Source: Candidatus Rokuibacteriota bacterium
GTDB lineage: Bacteria; Methylomirabilota; Methylomirabilia; Rokubacteriales; CSP1-6
DNA length: 5,553 nt
Assembly (NCBI GenBank): GCA_016179165.1
Contig: JACORX010000191.1
Span: 1-5,553, forward strand
Reading direction: 5' to 3'
Part shown: positions 1 through 5,553 of the stretch, piece after piece
Numbering within the stretch: the first letter of the stretch is position 1
How the letters are laid out: the number at the start of each line of letters is the position of its first letter
Translations under genes and position numbers: made by a program
Notes under the pieces: generated by a model
Told to the model about the DNA's origin: nothing
Databases searched by the model: none
Seen by the model: only the letters and a program-made list of their open reading frames with translations

Positions 1-1
1 C

Positions 2-769
2 CTGAGCTTCAAGCGGATACAGTTCACGCCGGACCTCCTGCCCAGCGACATCACGGGCAGCTTCCTCTTCAACCAGCGCGAGGCCCGCTTCGAGTTCCGC
101 CAGGGGCCGATCTTCACCCACCTGCTCCTCGCCGACGAGATCATCCGGGCCACTCCGAAGACGCAGAGCGCGCTGCTGGAGGCGATGCAGGAGGCACAGG
201 TCACCATCGAGGGGGAGCGCTTCCCGCTCGAGTCGCCGTTCCTGGTGATCGCCACGCAGAACCCAATCGAGCTGGAGGGCACCTATCCCTTGCCGGAGGC
301 GCAGCTCGACCGCTTCCTCATGCGCCTCAGGGTGGGCTATCCGGAGCGCGAGGAAGAGGTGGAGATTCTGGCGCGGCGGCGGGAACGCCGGGACGACGTG
401 ATCACCCTGGCCCCGGTGACCTCGCGCACCGAGCTGCTGGCGATGCAGGCGAGCCTGGAGGACGTGCACGTGGCCGGCGTGACCGAGGGCTACATCGTGG
501 ACCTGGTCCGGGCCGCGCGCGACGACCGCCGCGTGGCCCTCGGCGCGTCGCCCCGCGGCGCGCTCGCGCTGCTCAAGCTCTCGCGCGCCCTCGCAGCCCT
601 GCGGCGCCGTGATTTCGTGCTGCCGGACGACGTGAAGGCCATGGCCATTCCCGCATTGGCGCACCGGCTCATCCTGAGACCCGAGCTGTGGGCGTCGAGG
701 GTTTCGGCGGCGCAGGTCGTCCAGAGCCTTCTGACGCAGGTGCCGGCCCCCAGCGCCGACGCGCGATGA
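2..769 (+). CDS. MoxR-family AAA+ ATPase, 5'-truncated by window edge
   Basis: C-terminal 255 residues of a MoxR-type AAA+ ATPase; the frame is open from base 2 to TGA at 767-769. MoxR proteins are usually about 310-330 residues, so roughly 60-75 residues, including the Walker A P-loop, lie before the window. Visible motifs are RIQFTPDLLPSDITG (local residues 5-19), the F-x-F-R-x-GPIF strand, Walker B LLLADE (bases 122-139), TPKTQSALLEAM, sensor 1 ATQNP (N at local 87), EGTYPLPEAQLDRF with the arginine-finger-like R near 105, and a GASPRG sensor-2 region followed by a C-terminal helical lid. The family is a chaperone-like ATPase that works with a vWA/DUF58 partner, here the next gene, whose ATG overlaps this stop. 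One oddity: the usual DEINRA after Walker B reads DEIIRA. Family assignment is firm; the client is unknown. Confidence 0.95.
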   Translation: MSFKRIQFTPDLLPSDITGSFLFNQREARFEFRQGPIFTHLLLADEIIRATPKTQSALLEAMQEAQVTIEGERFPLESPFLVIATQNPIELEGTYPLPEAQLDRFLMRLRVGYPEREEEVEILARRRERRDDVITLAPVTSRTELLAMQASLEDVHVAGVTEGYIVDLVRAARDDRRVALGASPRGALALLKLSRALAALRRRDFVLPDDVKAMAIPALAHRLILRPELWASRVSAAQVVQSLLTQVPAPSADAR

Positions 770-2043
770 CCGCGCGGCCGACGCCGCTCTGCCTGTCGCT
801 GCTCACGGTCGCCGCCTGGGCGCTCTCGCTCGCCGTCCTCAGCGCGCGCGCGGAGCTGTTCGTGGCCGCGCTGCCGCTCGTGCTGGTGCTGGCCGCACTG
901 GCCCTGCGGCCGTCCATCCCGGACTATGCCCTGACCCACGAGGTCTCCACCGACTGGGTGTTCGAAGGCGACACGGTGACGGTCACGGTGGCGGTGGCGG
1001 GGCGCTCGGCCGTCCCCCTCATGGAGGTGATCGAGCCCCTTCCCTACGGCAGCGAGCTGGCGTCCGGGCGCAACCGCGCGGTGATGGCGCTGCGGCCGGG
1101 CCAGACGGCCAGCTTCCGCTACGAGGTGCGCTGGACCGGCCGGGGCATGCACGATCTTGGGGCGGTCGTCGTCCGGGGCCGCGACCGCTGGGGCATCCGT
1201 GCCTGGGAGCGGCGCCACGTCGACCGGACGAGTGTGCGTGTGTATCCGCGAATCGCTCCCCTGCGCAGCCTGCCGCGTCCCTTCCACACGCAGGCGTCGG
1301 TCGGCGACTACACGTCGCCCGCCCTCGGCGAGGGGATCGAGCCGGGCAACATCCGTCAGTTCACGCCCGGCGACCGGATCAGGCAGGTGAACTGGCGCGC
1401 CTCGCTCCGTCTGGGATCGCTCTACGTCACGCAGCGTCACCGCGAGCGCAACGCCGACGTGGTCCTGATGCTCGACACGCTGACCGAGGTGGGCGTGGCG
1501 CCAGAGACCACGCTCGATCTCGGCGTGAGGGCCGCCGCCTCGCTCGCCACCGCGTACCTCGCCCGCAAGGATCGCGTCGGCCTGATCCTCTACGGTGGGC
1601 TGATGGACTGGGTCAGGCCCGGGTCCGGCCGAACCCAGTACGAGCGCCTCGCTGGCACCCTGCTGCGGGCCGACGTCGTCTTCACCTACGTGGCGAAGGA
1701 CCTTGCGGTCGTGCCGCCGCGGGTGCTGTCCCCGCACGCCCTCGTGATCGCGGTCACGCCGTTGCTGGACCAGCGCTTCACGACGGCCGCGCTCGACCTC
1801 GCCGCGCGCGGCTTCGACCTCATCGTCCTCGTCGTCTCTCCGGTCGACGTGACGCGGGGCATGCTGGCCGGTTCCGAGACCGACGACCTGGCCTGCCGTC
1901 TCTGGGCCCTCGAGCGCCGCGCCCGGCTGGACGGGCTGCGTCGCCATGGGCTCGCCGTCCTCGAGTGGAATCCCGCGGAGCCCCTCGAGCCGGCCCTTGC
2001 CGGGCTCGAGCGACGCCGGCCCAGGCTGGCCGCCGCGAGATGA
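766..2043 (+). CDS. DUF58 domain-containing protein (MoxR partner)
   Basis: A 425-residue DUF58 protein. I chose the ATG at 766 because it overlaps the moxR stop (ATGA) and starts immediately before the membrane anchor; an in-frame ATG at 688 would lie deep inside moxR. Residues about 8-26 and 30-48 form two closely spaced hydrophobic segments. Residues 55-165 are beta-rich, like the region before DUF58 in this family. The DUF58 signature is at about 188-228: GEGIEPGNIRQFTPGDRIRQ, then VNWRASLR. A vWA-like strand VVLMLD (232-237) follows. Family proteins are membrane-anchored and are thought to act with MoxR ATPases at the envelope. After D237 the sequence is TLTE rather than the DxSxS metal site of true vWA domains, so metal binding is doubtful. 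No clear Shine-Dalgarno precedes the start, which fits translational coupling. Confidence 0.93.
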   Translation: MTARPTPLCLSLLTVAAWALSLAVLSARAELFVAALPLVLVLAALALRPSIPDYALTHEVSTDWVFEGDTVTVTVAVAGRSAVPLMEVIEPLPYGSELASGRNRAVMALRPGQTASFRYEVRWTGRGMHDLGAVVVRGRDRWGIRAWERRHVDRTSVRVYPRIAPLRSLPRPFHTQASVGDYTSPALGEGIEPGNIRQFTPGDRIRQVNWRASLRLGSLYVTQRHRERNADVVLMLDTLTEVGVAPETTLDLGVRAAASLATAYLARKDRVGLILYGGLMDWVRPGSGRTQYERLAGTLLRADVVFTYVAKDLAVVPPRVLSPHALVIAVTPLLDQRFTTAALDLAARGFDLIVLVVSPVDVTRGMLAGSETDDLACRLWALERRARLDGLRRHGLAVLEWNPAEPLEPALAGLERRRPRLAAAR

Positions 2044-2543
2044 TCCGCCTTCCGGCCGCTGCGCTCGCCGCCGTCCTGTTCGTCGTGCCGGTCCTCACGG
2101 CGACGGTACCGGCCGTCGCGGTGCTCGCGTTGATCGGGCTGTTGCTGGGGGCCGTAGGCATCGCCACGCTCTGGCGGTGGCCCGTCACCTCTGCGGCCTG
2201 TGTCTTCCTGACCGACTACGCGGCGGCGCTGTGGCTGGCCGACGCGCCCGTGAGCGTCGCCGTCGCCGTCGGCTTCGGTCTCTCGCTCCTCCTCCTGCTC
2301 GAGTCCGTGGAGCTGGCTCGCTGCATGCGCCACGCGACGGTCGACGCCGGCGTCGCTCGATCCCTCGTCACTCGATGGTCTGGCTTCGGGGCCGCAACGC
2401 TGGTGGCAACGTTCTCTGCCATGGCCTTGGCGTTCGCCCTTGCCGCGCTGGTGCCCTATGCCGCCGCGCCGTTCGTGGCCGCAACGGGCGCGCTCGGCGC
2501 GGTGCTGGCCCTCGCCGCGACGGTGCTCCGTCCACGGCTCTGA
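2040..2543 (+). CDS. Small multi-pass membrane protein, third gene of MoxR-DUF58 operon
   Basis: A 167-residue, very hydrophobic protein that I do not recognise as a named family. The ATG at 2040 overlaps the DUF58 stop (ATGA), repeating the previous junction, and starts directly before the first hydrophobic stretch; a longer in-frame version from 1965 would add a charged, DUF58-overlapping tail and is unlikely. Predicted membrane segments are at about 5-22, 25-45, 48-66, 71-89, 117-138 and 141-162. A short polar loop at about 91-115 (ELARCMRH...RSLVTRW) separates the first four from the last two. It has no catalytic motif that I can identify. Position and coupling suggest a membrane partner or anchor for the MoxR/DUF58 pair, which is inference. 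Small membrane proteins are common in such operons, but the usual large transglutaminase-like member is not visible here. Confidence 0.8.
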   Translation: MIRLPAAALAAVLFVVPVLTATVPAVAVLALIGLLLGAVGIATLWRWPVTSAACVFLTDYAAALWLADAPVSVAVAVGFGLSLLLLLESVELARCMRHATVDAGVARSLVTRWSGFGAATLVATFSAMALAFALAALVPYAAAPFVAATGALGAVLALAATVLRPRL

Positions 2544-2569
2544 GATCGATCACCCCGGCCTCGTAGCCG

Positions 2570-3346
2570 TCAGGATCCCGGAAGACGGAGGAATCGGGCG
2601 GCGGTGTAGCCCTCGATCAGGCGGCGGGCGTCCGGATCGAGCCCGGCGGAGGCGAGCGAGCCGACAGGATCCGCATCTCCCATGTCGAAGGGGTAGTCGC
2701 TCCCGATCATCACGCGGTCGGCAGCCAGCTTTTCCACGATGAAGCGCAGGTTGCGCGGGCTCAGTGCGAGCGAGTCCACGTAGATCCGGCGCGCGTATCC
2801 CCGCGGCTCCTTGGGAATGGCCGCCGGCCCTTCCGGCCGCACGTGCCAGCCATGGTTGAGGCGGGCGAGCGTGAACGGGAACGCGCCGCCCCCGTGGGCG
2901 AAGGCGATCCGGAGATCGGGCAGCCGCTCGAGCACCCCGCCGAAGATCAACTTGGAGATGGCGAGCGCCGGCGGCGAGGCCCAGAGCTGCGCGTGGCCCC
3001 CGGGCACCGCGCTCGTCGCCGGCGCGCCGCCCGTCGTCGGCAGATGGTGCATCTTGAGGCCGGCCGACTGGAGGGACATCTCGAGCGGCAGGTGGGAGGC
3101 GCCGTATGGACCGGACGACGCGAAGGCCAGCTCACCGGGGCGCTTCCTGGCGTCCTCCACGAGCTCCTTCAAGGTTCTCCAGGGTCCGTTCGCCACGAGG
3201 ATCGGCGAATCGGCGTTGAGCCGGGCGATCCCGCCGGGCGGGAACGGGTTGACGATGGTGATGGGCCGGCTCGGGTACGACTCCTGGGCCGCGGCCCCCG
3301 AAGCCAGCGTGCCGAGAGCGAGGACGACGATGGCCGCGATCCGCAT
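2570..3346 (-). CDS. Mosaic gene: Bug/TctC receptor fragments fused to amidohydrolase C-terminal half (probable remnant)
   Basis: A 258-residue open frame built from pieces of two families. Residues 1-20 are a signal peptide (MRIAAIVVLALGTLASGAAA). Residues 21-39 (QESYPSRPITIVNPFPPGG) are the start of a mature Bug/TctC tripartite tricarboxylate transporter receptor. At residue 40 the sequence jumps to a later part of the same fold (DSPILV, TLKELVEDARKRPGELAFASSG, HLPTTGGAPA, GGHAQLWASPP, about 41-126), omitting some 60-75 residues. From about 127-131 it becomes an ACMSD-like amidohydrolase: LIFGGVLERLPDLRIAFAHGGG (133-154) and GSDYPFDMGD (215-224), ending near that family's normal C-terminus. 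The receptor lacks its second lobe; the amidohydrolase lacks its N-terminal half with the HxH metal ligands. A good Shine-Dalgarno precedes the ATG. Most likely a decayed deletion fusion; an assembly chimera or a functional novelty remains possible. Confidence 0.8.
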   Translation of the reverse strand: MRIAAIVVLALGTLASGAAAQESYPSRPITIVNPFPPGGIARLNADSPILVANGPWRTLKELVEDARKRPGELAFASSGPYGASHLPLEMSLQSAGLKMHHLPTTGGAPATSAVPGGHAQLWASPPALAISKLIFGGVLERLPDLRIAFAHGGGAFPFTLARLNHGWHVRPEGPAAIPKEPRGYARRIYVDSLALSPRNLRFIVEKLAADRVMIGSDYPFDMGDADPVGSLASAGLDPDARRLIEGYTAARFLRLPGS

Positions 3347-3353
3347 GATGTCT

Positions 3354-3360
3354 CTCCCCC
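3354..3360 (-). promoter_or_regulatory. Shine-Dalgarno of the mosaic receptor/amidohydrolase gene
   Basis: On the minus strand this reads GGGGGAG, followed by a 7-base spacer and the ATG at 3346-3344. Strength and spacing are good, and it fixes the start right before the signal peptide. It suggests that the receptor's original 5' end was retained intact in the fusion. Confidence 0.6.
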
Positions 3361-3378
3361 TGTGGAGTTCACCGCGCG

Positions 3379-3407
3379 ATACTGCTCCGGCGGCGGGGAG
3401 CCGTCAA
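3379..3407 (-). promoter_or_regulatory. Candidate sigma70-type promoter for the mosaic gene
   Basis: On the minus strand, TTGACG (3407-3402; 5 of 6 to the -35 consensus) is followed after exactly 17 bases by CAGTAT (3384-3379; 3 of 6 to the -10 consensus). Transcription would begin near 3372, giving a leader of about 26 bases that contains the Shine-Dalgarno. The -10 element is weak and the region is very GC-rich, so chance is possible. It lies between the transporter stop and the mosaic gene start. Confidence 0.3.
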
Positions 3408-3412
3408 GGCGC

Positions 3413-3443
3413 CCTCTTGGTCATGCGTCCTCTTGGTCAAGCG
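3413..3443. repeat. Short tandem direct repeat, 16-bp period, over the transporter stop codon
   Basis: Two copies of a 15-mer: CCTCTTGGTCATGCG at 3413-3427 and CCTCTTGGTCAAGCG at 3429-3443, matching at 14 of 15 positions with a 16-bp period. The second copy contains the transporter's stop codon (TGA on the minus strand, 3439-3437). The first copy lies just after it, in the gap before the mosaic gene. It looks like a local slippage or end-joining duplication. No regulatory role is evident. Confidence 0.7.
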
Positions 3444-5173
3444 CTCCGGAACCGAGTGGCCTTCACGAACAGGATCGCCAGCAACGGCACGACGAAACCG
3501 AGCACCGTCGTCAGGACGAGCAGGTCTCCGAGCTGGCCGTAGTCGGCGGCGGCCTTGACCGCGCCGGTCGCGGCGTCCTTCACCTCGCGCCGTACGACGA
3601 AGAACTGGTTCAGATACTTCGTGCCGAGCTGCGCGGCCGACAGGGCGAGATTGGTGAACGATGCCATCACCGCGAAATAGGTCGCCTTGAGCCTGTCGGG
3701 CGCGCTGTTGGCGATCCAGGCGAGCATCGGCACCATGGCGATCTGCCCGAGCGGCGACTCGAGCGCGGTGTCGACGAGCGCGATGAAGCGCGCATCCACG
3801 ACCCCGCCGGTGTGGGCTGCGGTCCACTCGTGCAGGCCATAGTACATGCCCACGATCGGCAGGCCAAGAATCGTCCCCACGATGGTGAGAAAGCCCACGA
3901 TGTAGGCGATCGAGCGCTCCCCCATCAAGCGACGGAAGAGGAAGAGGCCGAGGAGCGTGAGCACGCTGCCGATCAGGGACAGCATCGCCAGGAACTGCTG
4001 ATCGAACCTCAGGATGTCGATCATCCACCAGGTCGACCCCGCTCCCGGGCCGGGCAGCGCACGGAAGACGAAGATGACGAGCGCCGTGCCGACGAGCGTA
4101 TGGCGCGCCGTGGGCTCGAGCTCGCGCACGAGCTTCCACATCAGGAACAGCACGATGGCCATCGACGCGAGGAACACGATCTCCTGCGCCGCCGGCACCT
4201 TGCCCAGCCCGACGCTCAGGCTGATCGTGGTGAATGCCAGCCCGCCGCCGAGGATCCACCAGTTGACCGGCGGGCGCGCCGAATGCTGGTCGAGCATCGC
4301 CTCGGTCTGCTCGGCGGAGAACCCGCGCGCGGTGAGCCGGCGGACGTCGCGCCGACGGATGATTCCCGCGAGCATCACGCCGATGACTGAGACGACGGGA
4401 ATGGCGAGCGCGAGCTCGTAGACGCGGATATAGGTCGCGACCTTCTGCGCCTCGGGCATGGTGCCGGCGCCGGTGAAAAGCCATACGTTCGCCGCCGCCA
4501 CGAGCACGCTGCCGCCGATGATCGCCACGCGGCCGAGCGTCTGCATCGTCGTGTGCATCAGCCGCCGCTCCCCCGGCGGAACGGGCTGACCGCCTTCGTT
4601 CACCCGCGGCACCGCCTCGACGGTCATCGCGTCGGCGACGACGTCCTGCAGGACATAGCCGATCGGCGCGAGCAGCGCCGACAACACGAACCACGCGTCG
4701 GCGTCCATCACCCGCTCCATCGCCGCGCGGTTTGCGAGCAGGCCGAGCATGATCAGGAGGCTCGCCGCGATCATGGAGGCGCCTAGAAAGACCAGCCCGC
4801 CTTTGCGCTTCCACACGAGGTCGACGAGATGCCCGAGCGGCACCTTGAGCGCCCACGGAAGCCCGGCCCAGAAGCCGAGCGCGGCAAGGAACTCCGCCGA
4901 CAGGCCGAGATAGTCCTTGACGAAAAAGGTGCCGACGATCCCGGTGAGCCCGGAGACCCCTGCCGCCACATACACCATCAGCGGCGGGAGATACGACAAG
5001 CGCATCTCGCGGCCCAGGCCGAGGATGTTGCGGTCGATCCAGCCCCAGAGGGCCGCCAGCGGGGCGGGTAGTGACGTGGCGCGACCGTCGGGCATCAGCT
5101 CAGGCGGCCCCATACAGCGGGCATCCAGGACCCCCTGAAAGACCCCAGCGTCGTCGAGCCGCCGGCCCCACAT
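3437..5173 (-). CDS. Folate/biopterin transporter-like MFS protein (BT1/FBT family)
   Basis: An integral membrane transporter of up to 578 residues with about 12-14 hydrophobic segments (for example about 63-84, 126-146, 213-233, 252-272, 303-323, 330-347, 392-413, 420-443, 497-517 and 549-570). BT1/FBT-like features are GLTGIVGTFFVKDYLGLS (75-92) with PWALKVPLGHLVD (106-118), the equivalent of the family's PWxIKP motif, and QDVVADAMTVEAV (176-188), the DVVAD-x-M-x-V motif. Near the C-terminus is LKATYFAVMASFTNLALSAA (495-514). Known relatives carry folates, pterins or amino acids; the substrate here cannot be read from sequence. The first ATG (5173) lacks a clear ribosome site. The in-frame ATGs at 5113 (residue 21) and 5095 (residue 27) would still keep the whole transmembrane core, so the true N-terminus is uncertain. 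It lies downstream of the SDR gene, on the same strand. Confidence 0.88.
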   Translation of the reverse strand: MWGRRLDDAGVFQGVLDARCMGPPELMPDGRATSLPAPLAALWGWIDRNILGLGREMRLSYLPPLMVYVAAGVSGLTGIVGTFFVKDYLGLSAEFLAALGFWAGLPWALKVPLGHLVDLVWKRKGGLVFLGASMIAASLLIMLGLLANRAAMERVMDADAWFVLSALLAPIGYVLQDVVADAMTVEAVPRVNEGGQPVPPGERRLMHTTMQTLGRVAIIGGSVLVAAANVWLFTGAGTMPEAQKVATYIRVYELALAIPVVSVIGVMLAGIIRRRDVRRLTARGFSAEQTEAMLDQHSARPPVNWWILGGGLAFTTISLSVGLGKVPAAQEIVFLASMAIVLFLMWKLVRELEPTARHTLVGTALVIFVFRALPGPGAGSTWWMIDILRFDQQFLAMLSLIGSVLTLLGLFLFRRLMGERSIAYIVGFLTIVGTILGLPIVGMYYGLHEWTAAHTGGVVDARFIALVDTALESPLGQIAMVPMLAWIANSAPDRLKATYFAVMASFTNLALSAAQLGTKYLNQFFVVRREVKDAATGAVKAAADYGQLGDLLVLTTVLGFVVPLLAILFVKATRFRSA

Positions 5174-5183
5174 GGCTGGGATC

Positions 5184-5212
5184 TTGACATGCCGGCGTCA
5201 GGCGCATGTCCA
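5184..5212 (-). promoter_or_regulatory. Candidate promoter with overlapping inverted repeat (possible operator) before the transporter
   Basis: A perfect 7-bp inverted repeat, GACATGC (5186-5192) and GCATGTC (5204-5210), has an 11-base spacer. On the minus strand, TGGACA (5212-5207; 5 of 6 to the -35 consensus) is followed after 17 bases by TGTCAA (5189-5184; 3 of 6 to the -10 consensus), so the dyad covers both elements, as expected of a repressor site. Transcription would start close to the ATG at 5173, giving either an almost leaderless message or translation from 5113 or 5095. The repeat could also be chance or fold as RNA. Confidence 0.3.
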
Positions 5213-5231
5213 CACCCCACAACGCTCCCCA

Positions 5232-5270
5232 CGCGGCAGCCAGCCCGGATTGGCGCTCAGCGGCTGCGCG
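5232..5270. other. Weak hairpin downstream of the SDR gene
   Basis: GCAGCC (5236-5241) pairs with GGCTGC (5262-5267), extended by CGC/GCG pairs across a one-base bulge. The 20-base loop can form a further 3-bp inner stem. It lies within the 112-base gap just after the SDR stop, where a terminator could sit, but no U-tract follows on the minus strand, so it does not qualify as an intrinsic terminator. Confidence 0.2.
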
Positions 5271-5285
5271 CATGAAGGATCCGCG

Positions 5286-5553
5286 CTAGACCACGCTGGC
5301 CATGCCGCCGTCGAAGTTGATGGCGGTGCCGGTGATGAAGGCGGCGCGCTCGGAGACCAGGAAGGCGACGAGGTCGGCGAACTCGGACGCTTCGCCGACG
5401 CGCCCGAGGGGCACGCGCTTGGCCACATCCTTGTAGAAGGCGTCGAGGTCGCCCTTGGCGCGCCGCTCCCACTGGGCGCTCTTGACCAGCCCGATGCAGA
5501 TCGTGTTCACGAGGATCTTGTCGGGCGCGTACTCGTTGGCGAGCGACTTGGTC
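5286..5553 (-). CDS. Short-chain dehydrogenase/reductase (SDR), C-terminal part, truncated by window edge
   Basis: The last 88 residues of an SDR-family NAD(P)-dependent oxidoreductase. The frame is open from the right edge (first complete codon 5552-5550) to TAG at 5288-5286. It begins with TKSLANEYAPDKILVNTICI, the helix and strand that follow the catalytic YxxxK, so the catalytic tetrad and Rossmann glycine motif lie outside the window. The C-terminus has the family signature RVPLGRVGEASEFADLVAFL, then SERAAFITGTAINFDGG, ending in MASVV. The usual N-x-x-x-P-G reads NTICIG, with Ile for Pro, which may be a subgroup trait. A GTG at 5510 could be mistaken for a start, but the homology continues upstream of it. 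The substrate is unknown. The transporter follows after a 112-base gap on the same strand. Confidence 0.93.
   Translation of the reverse strand, partial: TKSLANEYAPDKILVNTICIGLVKSAQWERRAKGDLDAFYKDVAKRVPLGRVGEASEFADLVAFLVSERAAFITGTAINFDGGMASVV

Noticed and set aside
688..765. Upstream ATG that would lengthen the DUF58 protein by 26 residues
   Set aside because: It lies inside the conserved end of moxR; the ATGA overlap at 766 and the hydrophobic N-terminus starting there are far more convincing.
490..1947. Long open frame on the minus strand opposite moxR and DUF58
   Set aside because: Its product is low-complexity and rich in Arg, Gly, His and Asp, as expected from the antisense of GC-rich codons, and it overlaps two genes with clear family motifs.
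2556..2569. Small hairpin CGGC-CTCGTA-GCCG between the convergent genes
   Set aside because: Only four base pairs and no U-tract on either strand, so it is not a credible bidirectional terminator.
3409..3424. Six-codon minus-strand micro-ORF (MTKRAP) between transporter and mosaic gene
   Set aside because: It arises from the tandem duplication, has no ribosome site, and is too short to support as a leader peptide.
2843..4390. Long plus-strand open frame opposite the mosaic gene and transporter
   Set aside because: The translation is an Arg/Glu/His-rich shadow with no recognisable domain, and it crosses two separate real genes on the other strand.
3369..4856. Second minus-strand open frame in another phase within the transporter
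   Set aside because: It is arginine- and alanine-rich with no membrane segments or motifs, while the other phase encodes a coherent transporter over the same stretch.
5184..5189. Perfect plus-strand TTGACA, a textbook -35 box
   Set aside because: It points away from the transporter into a stretch with no plus-strand gene and has no good -10 at proper spacing; it is better explained as part of the inverted repeat.
1..5553. Search for tRNA, rRNA, CRISPR arrays, IS ends, att sites or defence genes
   Set aside because: I saw no repeat-spacer pattern, transposase or integrase motif, or RNA gene; nearly all of the sequence is accounted for by ordinary protein genes.

Overview
The window is 5,553 bases of GC-rich DNA, tightly packed with protein-coding genes. 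I found no RNA genes, CRISPR array, insertion sequence or phage signature. By protein family it looks like an environmental, high-GC Gram-negative-type bacterium. A secreted Bug/TctC-type solute receptor, an ACMSD-like amidohydrolase and an SDR close together are common in Betaproteobacteria, and as I recall also in Rokubacteria/Methylomirabilota-type soil genomes. This taxonomic reading is inference only.

Left part (1-2543, + strand): a three-gene operon. It opens with a MoxR-family AAA+ ATPase whose N-terminus, including Walker A, lies before the window. A DUF58 protein and a small multi-pass membrane protein follow. Both junctions are ATGA start/stop overlaps, so translation is probably coupled. 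MoxR plus DUF58 is a classic chaperone-like ATPase/vWA-like pair tied to the cell envelope. The operon stops after the third gene, with no transglutaminase-like partner in view.

Middle (2570-3346, - strand): a convergent gene begins only 26 bases beyond the operon end. It is an in-frame mosaic. A signal peptide and pieces of a Bug/TctC receptor, with an internal stretch missing, run directly into the C-terminal half of an amidohydrolase. Neither half keeps a complete functional core, so it is most likely a deletion-fusion remnant, though it has a good ribosome binding site and a plausible promoter. This is the most unusual object in the window.

Right part (3437-5553, - strand): a folate/biopterin-transporter-like (BT1/FBT) major facilitator protein of up to 578 residues, preceded by the C-terminal end of a short-chain dehydrogenase/reductase that enters from the right edge. 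The 112-base gap between them holds a 7-bp-arm inverted repeat that overlaps a weak promoter-like pair. A 16-bp-period tandem duplication spans the transporter stop codon.

The operon and the minus-strand genes look functionally unrelated. I see no convincing new defence, mobile or biosynthetic system. The points worth a second look are the mosaic gene, a substitution next to Walker B in the MoxR protein, the altered metal-site motif in DUF58, and the two small repeats.
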